Below are positions 16,449 through 24,285 of a stretch of 64,000 nucleotides of DNA, piece by piece. The stretch's first letter is position 1. Each line of letters opens with the position of its first letter. A program made the position numbers and the translations under genes. The DNA lies in contig NZ_JAJVKV010000009.1 in the NCBI RefSeq assembly GCF_024198175.1, positions 364,377 to 428,376 on the forward strand, read 5' to 3'. The notes beneath the pieces are model-generated. The model saw only the letters and a program-made list of their open reading frames with translations, was not told the origin of the DNA and made no database searches. Source of the DNA: Pyxidicoccus xibeiensis. Its GTDB lineage: Bacteria; Myxococcota; Myxococcia; Myxococcales; Myxococcaceae.

Positions 16449-17401
16449 ACGGGGCGCAGGGTGGGCTCGTGATAGTCGGGCCCCACCTGTGGCGGCATGC
16501 GCTCGCCGGGGCCCACGCCCGTGGGCTTCAAGGCGGACCGGGCCATCTCCTCACCGTGACGCATCCGCATGCGGATCATCTCCGGTGAGAAGTCGAGCGT
16601 GTCCCCCAGCGGCTTCGCCGGCTCGATGACGGTGATGCGGCAGTAGCGGTAGGGCACGCCATCCGGCCGCCGCAGCGTGTAGCCCTCTTCGTAGGCCTGC
16701 CTCACGATGTCGTTGATGCGGACGAAGGTGTCCACGTCGTTGAGGAGGATTTCGTTGATGGTGATGTCCACGAGGCTGCGCTTGGCCACGTCCAGGATGT
16801 TGGCCGGGGCCTTCGCGGACTCGAGCTTCGGCGAGGAGCAGGCGATGACGACGATCTCCGTGGGGCCGAACTGCAGCGCGTCCCCCAGGGGCGTGACGTT
16901 GCGGAGCCCACCGTCGACGATGGCGGTGGGCCCGATGGGCTCCCAGATGACCGGCATGGTCGCGCTCTGCCAGACGGCGTCCAGGAAGTCCTTCGCCTCG
17001 CTGGGCACCAGCTCGTAGTTGCCGGAGACCAGCGACACGCGGCCCACGTGGGCAGGCACGACGAAGGGGCGCCCGGCGGCATTCCGGTAGATGAAGTCCC
17101 GCAGCGGCGTGCCGTCATAGAGCCCCAGCTTGCGGAGGAGGCCCAGCCGCAGCGCGATGACGGGCCAGGGGAACTTCCGGTACACGTCTGTCTCGCGGAT
17201 GTTCAGCCAGACGTCGTTCAGCTCCTTGAAGGCGTGCTGCGCCAGGAGCGCGGCGTTCAGGGCGCCCACGGAGACGCCGAAGATGCGCTCCCAGCGGAAG
17301 CCGTGGACCTCGCGCAGGACGCGCTCGGCGCCCACCTGGAAGGCTCCCTTGGCGCCACCACCGGAGAGCACGAGCGTTGCGGGGCGTTCCGTCATGACCA
17401 C
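16445..17401 (-). CDS. Patatin-like phospholipase
   Basis: 318 residues. GGGAKGAFQVGA near residue 14 is the oxyanion-hole loop, GVSVG near residue 43 the nucleophile elbow (GxSxG) and IVDGGLRN near residue 162 the Asp of the catalytic Ser-Asp dyad, so all patatin features are present. No signal peptide is visible, so it is cytoplasmic or exported by another route. GTG 17401 was preferred because AGGAGG lies 6 nt upstream; ATG 17395 is the alternative. Known: patatins are lipid acyl hydrolases. It is divergent from the next gene (91-bp gap). Confidence 0.92.
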   Translation of the reverse strand: MVMTERPATLVLSGGGAKGAFQVGAERVLREVHGFRWERIFGVSVGALNAALLAQHAFKELNDVWLNIRETDVYRKFPWPVIALRLGLLRKLGLYDGTPLRDFIYRNAAGRPFVVPAHVGRVSLVSGNYELVPSEAKDFLDAVWQSATMPVIWEPIGPTAIVDGGLRNVTPLGDALQFGPTEIVVIACSSPKLESAKAPANILDVAKRSLVDITINEILLNDVDTFVRINDIVRQAYEEGYTLRRPDGVPYRYCRITVIEPAKPLGDTLDFSPEMIRMRMRHGEEMARSALKPTGVGPGERMPPQVGPDYHEPTLRPV

Positions 17402-17492
17402 GACACACCTCCTGGGCTGGATGACTGGCCCGGGCGCGCGGCACGGCCCGGGCGGAGCCCATGGTCACACCCGGTCGAGGAGGGATAGACAC

Positions 17493-18710
17493 GTGCCAGA
17501 GGCCAGGGAATCGCCCCCCGGCGCCACTCCCTGTTCATCGCCAGGCCCTCCTCCTGGCTCATCCGAGGTGCGATGCTTCGCGGGTCCGGAGGGACTCCAC
17601 TGCGTGTCCCTGCCTGGCGGTGGCCTCACCGGCCGTTTTCCGGATGGCCCGAAGGTGCTCACCGTGCTGGAGGAGCAAGCCATGCTGGACGACGCCAACG
17701 ACCTCGAGGCGCTGCGCATCCTCGGACAACTGGAGCCGGCGCGAGCCATCCCGCTGCTCCTGGACGCCGTCTGGAAGGCGGGCGAGGCCCGTCCCGAGCC
17801 CAAGACGCTCAGCCGCGTCGACGCCTATGCCATCGAGAGCGCCCGACGCGAGAGAGGCATGAAGGCGCTGCTGCTGCTCGGCAGGCTGGGTGCGCGGGCG
17901 GCCTCTGCCCTGCCGACGCTCTCCGGCTACCGGAAGCTCTGCTCGCTGGAACCGTACGCGGACGCCGCCATCGACGACATCGTTCGGGACCTGTGCCGCA
18001 ACCGCGCGCCGCCGCTGCCAGCGGGCCCCGCCGCCGAGGCCCGCGTGGCGGCCCTGCTCCGGGACGTGCCGCCCCCCAGGCTGCCCGCCGACACACCGGC
18101 CTGGATGCTCGCGCGCTGGGCCGAGCAGCTCCGGGCGCAAGGTCCCGAAATGACCGTCCGCGTCGCGCTCGCGGCCGCGCGCCGGGTGCTGGGGCTGTGG
18201 GAGTACCAGGACCCGACCAACGACGGTCCCCGGCGCGCGGTCATGGCGATGGATGCCTGGCTCCAGTCGCCCACGGACGCGCTCGTCGACAGCGCCGTGT
18301 ACGACGGGCACGTCGTACCCAGCCAGGCGGCCACCCCGCCACATGCCTACTCCGCCTGCTGGTCGGTGACCTACGCCACGCGGTGCCTGCCACGCGAGGA
18401 GCCCCGAGACTCCGACGCGCCACCGCTCCACGAGGACGACGGAGACCCGCTGGGCGCGTGTGTCTGGGCCGCCTGCCGCGCCCTGAGCCGCCAGTCCGCC
18501 CTCACCGGGTCCTTCGGCTCCACGGAAGACTCACCGGACCCGCTCACCCCGCTCCAGTCGGCGAGGGAGATCCACCAGGCCATCCTGGACGAGGTGCTTC
18601 CCTGGGCCCACGGGACGTGGGACCCCGTGAAGGACGTCGCGCGCCTCCGGGATGAGCTCGCGGGCCGGGGGTGGAAGGTGGCGAGTGCTCCCCAGGGAAG
18701 AGGCCGCTAG
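17493..18710 (+). CDS. Hypothetical alpha-helical protein
   Basis: 405 residues from GTG 17493, chosen because GAGGAGGG at 17477-17484 lies 8 nt upstream. The first 60 residues are low-complexity Pro/Gly/Ser. From about residue 60 come paired helices such as DDANDLEALRILGQLEPARAIPLLLDAVW and MKALLLLGRLGARAASALPTL, resembling HEAT-like alpha-solenoid repeats. The C-terminal half (residues 200-405) is helical with an acidic DEDDGDP-type loop and no recognised domain. There is no signal peptide or TM. Function unknown. Confidence 0.65.
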   Translation: MPEARESPPGATPCSSPGPPPGSSEVRCFAGPEGLHCVSLPGGGLTGRFPDGPKVLTVLEEQAMLDDANDLEALRILGQLEPARAIPLLLDAVWKAGEARPEPKTLSRVDAYAIESARRERGMKALLLLGRLGARAASALPTLSGYRKLCSLEPYADAAIDDIVRDLCRNRAPPLPAGPAAEARVAALLRDVPPPRLPADTPAWMLARWAEQLRAQGPEMTVRVALAAARRVLGLWEYQDPTNDGPRRAVMAMDAWLQSPTDALVDSAVYDGHVVPSQAATPPHAYSACWSVTYATRCLPREEPRDSDAPPLHEDDGDPLGACVWAACRALSRQSALTGSFGSTEDSPDPLTPLQSAREIHQAILDEVLPWAHGTWDPVKDVARLRDELAGRGWKVASAPQGRGR

Positions 18711-18740
18711 GATGCCGCCTCCTTCCTTCCTGGAGCCCTG

Positions 18741-19361
18741 ATGACGCGGACCCTCGGCTGTGTGGCGGCGTTGCTGCTCTCCTTCATGCCCGCGTGGGCG
18801 CTCGCCCAGGATGCCGCCGCCCCCGCAGCGCCGCCGGACGTGGAGGCCACGCACAACGCGCTGCGCGCCCTCAAGCAGGACATGGAGGACGCGCTCAACA
18901 AGCAGGACGTGGACCGGCTGCTGTCGCACCTGCACCCGGACGTCGTCTTCACCACGATGAACAACGACGTGCGCGTGGGCAAGGAGTCCATCCGCGCCTA
19001 CTACGACGAGATGATGCGCGGGCCGAACCGCGTGGTGGAGAAGGTGACGGCGAAGTTCGAGGTGGACGACCTCACGCGCCTCTACGGGAGCACCGGCGTC
19101 GCCCGGGGCTCGTCCAAGGACCACTACGTCCTCACGGATGGCACGGACATCGTCATCGACAGCCGGTGGACCTGCACCATGGTCCGCGAGGGCGACCAGT
19201 GGCTCATCGCCGCCTTCCACTACTCCACCAACGTGTTCGACAACCCGCTGATGTCGAAGCTGAAGAACTACGGGGCGGTGCTGCTCGCCCTCATCGCGGT
19301 GGGCGCGCTCCTCGCCGGCTTCGTCATCGGCCGGACGACGCGCCGGAAGGCAACGACCTGA
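18741..19361 (+). CDS. NTF2/SnoaL-like protein with signal peptide and C-terminal membrane anchor
   Basis: 206 residues. A Sec signal covers residues 1-22 (cleavage near AWALAQ). Residues about 35-160 read as an NTF2-like fold (DALNKQDVDRLLSHLHPDVVFTT, then WTCTMVREGDQWLIAAFH), like DUF4440/SnoaL-like proteins. Residues about 175-197 are a transmembrane helix followed by the basic TTRRKATT tail, so the domain is probably held on the periplasmic side. The gene begins 30 bp after the preceding one and its last 38 bp overlap the convergent PAP2 fusion gene. The ligand is unknown. Confidence 0.75.
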   Translation: MTRTLGCVAALLLSFMPAWALAQDAAAPAAPPDVEATHNALRALKQDMEDALNKQDVDRLLSHLHPDVVFTTMNNDVRVGKESIRAYYDEMMRGPNRVVEKVTAKFEVDDLTRLYGSTGVARGSSKDHYVLTDGTDIVIDSRWTCTMVREGDQWLIAAFHYSTNVFDNPLMSKLKNYGAVLLALIAVGALLAGFVIGRTTRRKATT

Positions 19362-20841
19362 CCTGCGCCTCCCCTCTGAGGAACGGCAGGCGCCGGGGCA
19401 GCCGCTTCCGCCAGAAGCCCTCGATGGAGCGGTGGAACAGCCACAGCAGCCGCACGCCCGTGTGCGCCCCCAGGGCCGTCAGCTCCTCCGCCGAGCGGTC
19501 CAGCAGCGCCCGCGCGCGGCCGTACTCCGCCACCACCCACGCGCGACCCGCGGCCGAGCCCAGCAGCGCCTCGTAGCGGGCCGGGTCCGCGCCCTCGCTC
19601 CGCACCTGCTCCGCCACCTCGGCCGGCACGTTGTAGAGGCCCAGTCCCAGGTCCTCCCGCAAGTCACGTTGGACGGAGCACCAGCCGAAGGCCTCGAGGA
19701 GCGCAGGGGCATTCGTCGCGCGCACCCGGCCCCCGGCCACGTAGAGCATCAGGTCCACCGAGAGCCGGAAGGTCTCCCGATGGTGCGAGCGGAGCGCCTC
19801 GTCCGTGAGCCACCGCTGCGCGAGCACGCGCTCACGGTCCTTGCGCATGTGGCGCATGAGCGCGAAGACCTGCCCCCGGGCCTCCGCGTCCCCCAGGTGG
19901 GCGAGCAGCCACCGTCCCAGCGTGGCCGCCGTCCCGGTGTCCCGCACCTGGCCCGACTCCAGCTCCTCCACCAGCGCATCCACGAAGTCGAGCGGCTCGC
20001 CCTCGACGCGACGGTCTCCATCCAACACGTCGTCCACCAGCTGGAGGAAGCAGAACCCCACCCGGGCCACGCGCGCGGCACGCCACGAGCGGCCCAGCGA
20101 GGTCCCATAGAGCGCCAGGCCAATCAGCCCGTAGCGCGGGTGTCGGCGCGTGAAGCGGAACAGCTCCCTGGCGCACAGGGCCTCCATCCGCACCGCGTCC
20201 AGGAAGTCCTCGCGCCGCACCCAGGGCGAGAGCAGCCGCCAGGTGCCCCAGGCCAGGAGCACCCCGGCCAGCACGTCCACCAGGTGGTGCTCGTGGATGA
20301 GCAACGTGGACGCCGCGATACCCGCCGCCCACAGGCCGAACACCGTCTGCGCGAACCAGCCCGAGCGCTCGGCATAGGCCAGCGCGGCGGTGCACGCGAA
20401 GGCCACGTGGAGCGATGGCAGGTAGTTGCGCTCCAGGTTCATCGTATCGGCCAGGAGGAAGACGTCCGCCCAGCCGCCCTGCACCAGGCGGGGCGGCCAC
20501 GCCACCTCCACGGGCAGCACGAGGAAGAACAGCGCGCCCAGCACCGTCTGCACGCAGAGCACGAGCGCGAAGGGCAGCATGTCGCGCCACGTGCGGAACA
20601 CGAGCAGCGACAGCAGCAGCAGCACGTCCATGCTCACGTAGACGGCGGCCCATGCCGGGATGAACGGGATGTGGCGCTCGAAGGGCAGGTCCACGTGCAG
20701 GCCGCCGGGATAGAAGCCCGTCACCCAGCTCGCGCCGCCGTACACGGCGAGGAAGAACAGCGCGAACCCGGCGGTCATCGCGCCGGTGAGGATCAGCTCC
20801 TCGCGCCGGGGCCAGCCGAACAGGGCGGGACGCTCACTCAT
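19324..20841 (-). CDS. PAP2-superfamily membrane domain fused to squalene/phytoene-synthase-like domain
   Basis: 505 residues. Residues about 15-205 have six hydrophobic segments with LPSLHVAF (His145) and HEHHLVDVLAG (His186, Asp189), the C2 and C3 motifs of PAP2/inositol-phosphotransferase (AUR1-like) proteins. Residues about 215-490 are soluble and helical, with LQLVDDVLDGDR (Asp270, Asp271, Asp274) and RDLREDLGLGLYNVP (Asp393, Asp397), matching the two Asp-rich motifs of head-to-head prenyl synthases (DDxxD and DxxxDxxxGRxYxP, with GL instead of GR). Known: PAP2 enzymes act on lipid phosphates or diphosphates; SQS/PSY enzymes join prenyl diphosphates. Last gene of the Rieske-desaturase operon, with a 4-bp overlap. 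Confidence 0.82.
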   Translation of the reverse strand: MSERPALFGWPRREELILTGAMTAGFALFFLAVYGGASWVTGFYPGGLHVDLPFERHIPFIPAWAAVYVSMDVLLLLSLLVFRTWRDMLPFALVLCVQTVLGALFFLVLPVEVAWPPRLVQGGWADVFLLADTMNLERNYLPSLHVAFACTAALAYAERSGWFAQTVFGLWAAGIAASTLLIHEHHLVDVLAGVLLAWGTWRLLSPWVRREDFLDAVRMEALCARELFRFTRRHPRYGLIGLALYGTSLGRSWRAARVARVGFCFLQLVDDVLDGDRRVEGEPLDFVDALVEELESGQVRDTGTAATLGRWLLAHLGDAEARGQVFALMRHMRKDRERVLAQRWLTDEALRSHHRETFRLSVDLMLYVAGGRVRATNAPALLEAFGWCSVQRDLREDLGLGLYNVPAEVAEQVRSEGADPARYEALLGSAAGRAWVVAEYGRARALLDRSAEELTALGAHTGVRLLWLFHRSIEGFWRKRLPRRLPFLRGEAQVRSLPSGASSGR

Positions 20842-21776
20842 CGCTCCTCCAAGGTTGCCGCGGGCAAGGTTGCCGCGGGCAGCGGCCGGGGGCCACGCCA
20901 CATCGACAACCAGACGCGCAGGAAGGACGGCCGGGGCACGTCCGGGTCCACGTAGTGGCCCAGGTGGAGCCACGGCACCTGGGGATGCCGGTGGTGGGCG
21001 CGGTGGTAGTGGTAGTTGAGGAACAGCCAGCGCACCGGAGCGGCCACGCGCAAATCCCACGCCCCGTCCCGGACGTGCAGCGGAGACCAGGCATGGTCCG
21101 CATACTGGAGCCCGCTCCAGTTGACGGCGAACGCCGCGTAGCAGAGCGCCTGGCCCGTGACGGACAGCTCCAGCGCCACCGCGAGCCCGGCCTGCACGGC
21201 CACCGCGAGCAGCACCTCCCACCGGATGGCCGCGCCCGGCGCCGCCTCCAGTCGCCCGAGGTACGCGTCCGCGCCCGTCTGCTCGCCATAGCGGGTGCCC
21301 GTGCCGCGCAGCCGGTGCAGCAGCCCGGGCACCAGCGCGAAGGCCACCGCGCCCACGGGCACGAAGAGCCAGTAGAGCCCGGAGAGGATGGAGTACCACT
21401 GCGCGCGCTTGAGCAGGCGGTTGTCCCCGGGCCGGAAGTAGTCGAACTGCTCCAGGTGGGTGCGGTTGTGGCGGTGGTGGTTCAGGTGGAAGGCGCGCTG
21501 CATGGTGAAGGACGTGGGGAACAGCGTCGCGGCCAGCCGTCCGAGCCCGTCATTCACCCACCGCACCGGGTGCAGCACGCCGTGCGTGGCCTCGTGCAGC
21601 AGCGAGAAGACGGTGTTGTTCACGAAGGAGAACGCAACCGCGGCCAGCAGCCGGACGGTCCAGGTCTCCGCATGCGTGGCCACCCACAGGCACGCGGCGC
21701 AGGCGCCCAGCGCGGACGCCAGGAGCACGACGTTGAGGGCGGCCGGAATCGGCGGGCCCCTACCCTCGCTCGTCAT
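20838..21776 (-). CDS. Membrane fatty-acid-desaturase-superfamily protein (diiron desaturase/hydroxylase)
   Basis: 312 residues from ATG 21776. The three His boxes are present: HEATH (61-65), HLNHHRH (97-103) and HYHRAHH (256-262), set among four to six hydrophobic segments, as in membrane diiron desaturases, hydroxylases and carotenoid ketolases. Box spacing and the NNTVFSLLHEATHG context resemble the CrtR/CrtW and acyl-lipid desaturase branch; the substrate cannot be told. Its start overlaps the Rieske gene by 17 bp and its stop overlaps the PAP2-fusion start by 4 bp, so the three proteins are probably made together and act on one membrane lipid. Confidence 0.88.
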   Translation of the reverse strand: MTSEGRGPPIPAALNVVLLASALGACAACLWVATHAETWTVRLLAAVAFSFVNNTVFSLLHEATHGVLHPVRWVNDGLGRLAATLFPTSFTMQRAFHLNHHRHNRTHLEQFDYFRPGDNRLLKRAQWYSILSGLYWLFVPVGAVAFALVPGLLHRLRGTGTRYGEQTGADAYLGRLEAAPGAAIRWEVLLAVAVQAGLAVALELSVTGQALCYAAFAVNWSGLQYADHAWSPLHVRDGAWDLRVAAPVRWLFLNYHYHRAHHRHPQVPWLHLGHYVDPDVPRPSFLRVWLSMWRGPRPLPAATLPAATLEER

Positions 21777-22746
21777 CGCGGTCCTCCGGGAGGCTGGCGG
21801 TGAAGTCGAGCAGCTGCCGCAGCACCGGGTCCTCCGCGGCGCCAGCGGCATTGAAGCGCATGCCATGGAGCACGGAGAGGTCCCTGCGCAGGAACGCCGT
21901 GAAGAGCCACCGGGACACCGCGAGCGACACGCCGTCCATCCCCGGGACGTGGCTGCGCCGGGCGGCGAAGGCCAGCCGCACGGACATGCCCTCGGGCGTC
22001 TTGTGGAGGCCGGCGACCAGGGCGCTCCGGGTGCGGCCCAGGTCGCTCTCCACCGACAGCAGCGTCCCGCCGTGCAGGGTGATGGTGACGCCGATGCGGT
22101 TGCCGGACAGGGCCTTCATCAGCCGGTCGCTCGGGCCGGTGCCGGTGACGCGCGACGTGTAGCGCAGGCGGAAGGTGAACGGGTCCGGCCGCTCCACGGT
22201 GGGCGCGTCCCACAACTCCCGGCGGTGCACGGTGCGCAGGTGCTCGATGTCGAACGAGTTGGCGATGACGGGCAGCCAGTCGCAGCGCACGGTGACGGCG
22301 GGCCCGGTGCGCCAGCGCAGCTCCGCGTCGCCCACCGCTGGAGGGGGGAACAGCACCACGGGCCCGTTGAAGACCAGGATGGCGCCATGGCGCTCCACCA
22401 CGGGGAACGGCCGCTGCCCGGGCCGGCCCGTCACCTCCGGCTGACGGGGAACCGCGCGGCAGGCACCGCTCCCATCGAAGCGCCAGTGGTGCAGCGGGCA
22501 GCGGAGGCAGTCGCCCACCACGGTGCCGCCCGCGAGGTGGGTGCCCATGTGGGCGCAGTGCGCGGACAGCGCGAACACCGTGCCGCCCTGCCCGCGAAAG
22601 AGCACCAGCTCACGCCCGCCCAGGCTGAAGCCCATGACCTGCCCGGGCCGGAGGGACTCGGACGGGCACACGAGGTGCCACGTCCGCAGCCGCCCCGGCT
22701 CGGGTTGACGGACCGGGTCCGACCACGCCGCGACATTCACCGCCAT
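21760..22746 (-). CDS. Rieske non-heme iron oxygenase
   Basis: 328 residues. The Rieske cluster ligands are C64-x-H66 and C83-x-x-H86 (SAHCAHMGTH, CLRCPLHHWRF). The mononuclear iron site is N163-x-x-D166-x-x-H169-x4-H174 (NSFDIEHLRTVH), with Asp166 as the electron-transfer bridge; a distal acidic ligand lies further on. The arrangement resembles single-component-oxygenase proteins of the cholesterol-7-desaturase / 3-ketosteroid hydroxylase / CAO type more than ring-hydroxylating dioxygenase alpha subunits. No reductase or ferredoxin gene is adjacent. First gene of the operon with the desaturase and the PAP2 fusion. Confidence 0.9.
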   Translation of the reverse strand: MAVNVAAWSDPVRQPEPGRLRTWHLVCPSESLRPGQVMGFSLGGRELVLFRGQGGTVFALSAHCAHMGTHLAGGTVVGDCLRCPLHHWRFDGSGACRAVPRQPEVTGRPGQRPFPVVERHGAILVFNGPVVLFPPPAVGDAELRWRTGPAVTVRCDWLPVIANSFDIEHLRTVHRRELWDAPTVERPDPFTFRLRYTSRVTGTGPSDRLMKALSGNRIGVTITLHGGTLLSVESDLGRTRSALVAGLHKTPEGMSVRLAFAARRSHVPGMDGVSLAVSRWLFTAFLRRDLSVLHGMRFNAAGAAEDPVLRQLLDFTASLPEDRDDERG

Positions 22747-22797
22747 GCCGCGAGGCTAAGCCATCCAGCGTCAAAACCAGAGTGTCCCGCAGTGCGC

Positions 22798-23571
22798 TCA
22801 CGCGGCGCGGAACATTCCCTCCAGCGCCGGCTGCCACCGGGCCTTGAGCGCCTCCACCGCGGGTGCGTCCAGGCCGTAGGTGAGCAGGCAGACCCAGGCC
22901 CGCACCTCGCCATCGCAGCCGCTGATGTCCACGGTGAGGCGCGCGTCGTTCCAGTTGCGCAAGACGATGCCCAGCGCGCGAGGCGGCACCCACAGGTCCA
23001 CCTCCCCTTCCAGCGCCTCCCCCGTGACGGCGCGCGCCTTGAACCCCCGCTCGCCGGTGCGCTCCAGGCCGAGCACGCCCGGCCCCAGCAGCTTCTGCCA
23101 CGCCTCGTCCAGACCGACATTGCCCACGGGCACCGGCACCATGATCTGCTGCCCCGCGACATCCCGATGCCGCTCCAGCATGTGCTTGAGGTTCTGGAGG
23201 AACACCGACCAGCCCCGGTCCAGCGAGTCGTACTCGGCATCCCAGTCCGCGCCCTCGCCAAAGCCGGAGTGCACCAGTCGCAGCGTCGTCTCGCCGCCCT
23301 CGCCCTCCACGTACCAGTCCGTGGCCACCTGCGGCCGCTCGGGAGCGCGCGTCTGGAAGTGCTTGCCCTGCTCCCAGACCTCGATGCGCGACTCGCCCGC
23401 CATCCCAGGCCAGCTCAGCCACACGTACCCGCCGACGCCCGGCTTCACCTTCGCGTCGAGCGCGAACCAGCGGACGATTTGCTCCGCCTCGGTGATGGCC
23501 CGCCAGACGGCGTCCGCCGGAGCGTTGATCTTCACCTGCTTCTCGAGACTGCGCGTCTTGTCCTGGCTCAC
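22798..23571 (-). CDS. SRPBCC/AHSA1-domain protein
   Basis: 257 residues from GTG 23571, which has AAGGAG 8 nt upstream and overlaps the ArsR stop by 4 bp. Residues 10-140 form an AHSA1-type START fold (VKINAPADAVWRAITEAEQIVRWF, then a long C-terminal helix near DSLDRGWSVFLQNLKHML). Residues 150-257 repeat strand-rich START-like features, so the protein may be a divergent tandem SRPBCC. Known: ArsR-AHSA1 pairs are common, the START domain probably binding a hydrophobic ligand. It is translationally coupled to the ArsR gene. Confidence 0.87.
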   Translation of the reverse strand: MSQDKTRSLEKQVKINAPADAVWRAITEAEQIVRWFALDAKVKPGVGGYVWLSWPGMAGESRIEVWEQGKHFQTRAPERPQVATDWYVEGEGGETTLRLVHSGFGEGADWDAEYDSLDRGWSVFLQNLKHMLERHRDVAGQQIMVPVPVGNVGLDEAWQKLLGPGVLGLERTGERGFKARAVTGEALEGEVDLWVPPRALGIVLRNWNDARLTVDISGCDGEVRAWVCLLTYGLDAPAVEALKARWQPALEGMFRAA

Positions 23572-24146
23572 TCGGGGTGCTCCTTCTCGGGGGCGGCTGC
23601 GGGGTGGACGCCGAGGAAGAGGCGATAGGGGCGCCCGCCCTCGGACTTGTCGTCGTGGTAGCGCGCGACGAGCCGGCCCACGGTCTCCGCCAGCTCCTCG
23701 GCGAAGGCATGGCGCGCCTTCGCGTTGGCGAAGCGCACGTCGGCCTGTAGCGAAAATGTCGGCAGCGTCTTGCCGGCCTGCTGCGCGCGCTCGCGCAGGG
23801 TGGCCACCTCGCGCACGCTGCGGGCCGCGACGGCGATGAGGTAGGCGGACGAGAAGCGGTCCACCGCGGCGGCGGGGTCCGGTGCGAGCGAGGCCAGCGC
23901 CTCGGCCGAGACGAGGTACGCGCGGGAGCTGGCCTTCACCAGCCGCTCCACCACGTTGCCCTTGCGGCGCTCCTCGACCAGCTCGACCAGGCCCTGCTGC
24001 TCCAGCTCCTTCAGGTGGTACCCGACCTTCTGCCGCGACGTGGCCAGCTCGCGCGCCAGCGCCGCCGCCGTCGTCGGCGTCGCGAGCCGCTCCAGGATGC
24101 GGGCCCTCATGGGCCGGGCCTTCGCCGCGCTGCTGTCCTTCGCCAT
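23568..24146 (-). CDS. ArsR-family (winged helix) transcriptional regulator
   Basis: 192 residues from ATG 24146. Residues 10-75 are a winged HTH, MRARILERLATPTTAAALARELATSRQKVGYHL-type with KELEQQGLVELVEERR as wing. No Cys metal site is present, so it is the non-metal ArsR type usually paired with START-domain proteins. The remaining 110 residues are helical with an LQADVRFANAKARHAFAEEL segment. A perfect 13-bp inverted repeat lies 16 bp upstream, consistent with autorepression and possibly control of the divergent gene at 24286. Confidence 0.9.
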   Translation of the reverse strand: MAKDSSAAKARPMRARILERLATPTTAAALARELATSRQKVGYHLKELEQQGLVELVEERRKGNVVERLVKASSRAYLVSAEALASLAPDPAAAVDRFSSAYLIAVAARSVREVATLRERAQQAGKTLPTFSLQADVRFANAKARHAFAEELAETVGRLVARYHDDKSEGGRPYRLFLGVHPAAAPEKEHPE

Positions 24147-24161
24147 GCCCGCCTTGTAACG

Positions 24162-24201
24162 CCGACAAACTTTCCAGGTCAAGACAAAGAAAGTTTGTCG
24201 G
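24162..24201. promoter_or_regulatory. 40-bp inverted-repeat operator (13-bp perfect arms) in front of the ArsR gene
   Basis: CCGACAAACTTTC (24162-24174) and GAAAGTTTGTCGG (24189-24201) are exact reverse complements separated by 14 bp, AT-richer than the surroundings. It sits between the divergent ArsR gene and the regulatory-repeat protein gene, so both could be controlled. Confidence 0.8.
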
Positions 24202-24285
24202 TAGTCTGTCGGGGCTTCCCGTGCCCTCTTGGAACCAGACCCGCCAAGATGCTGTCCTGCGCGCGTTCCTCCCCGGAGGCCTGGC

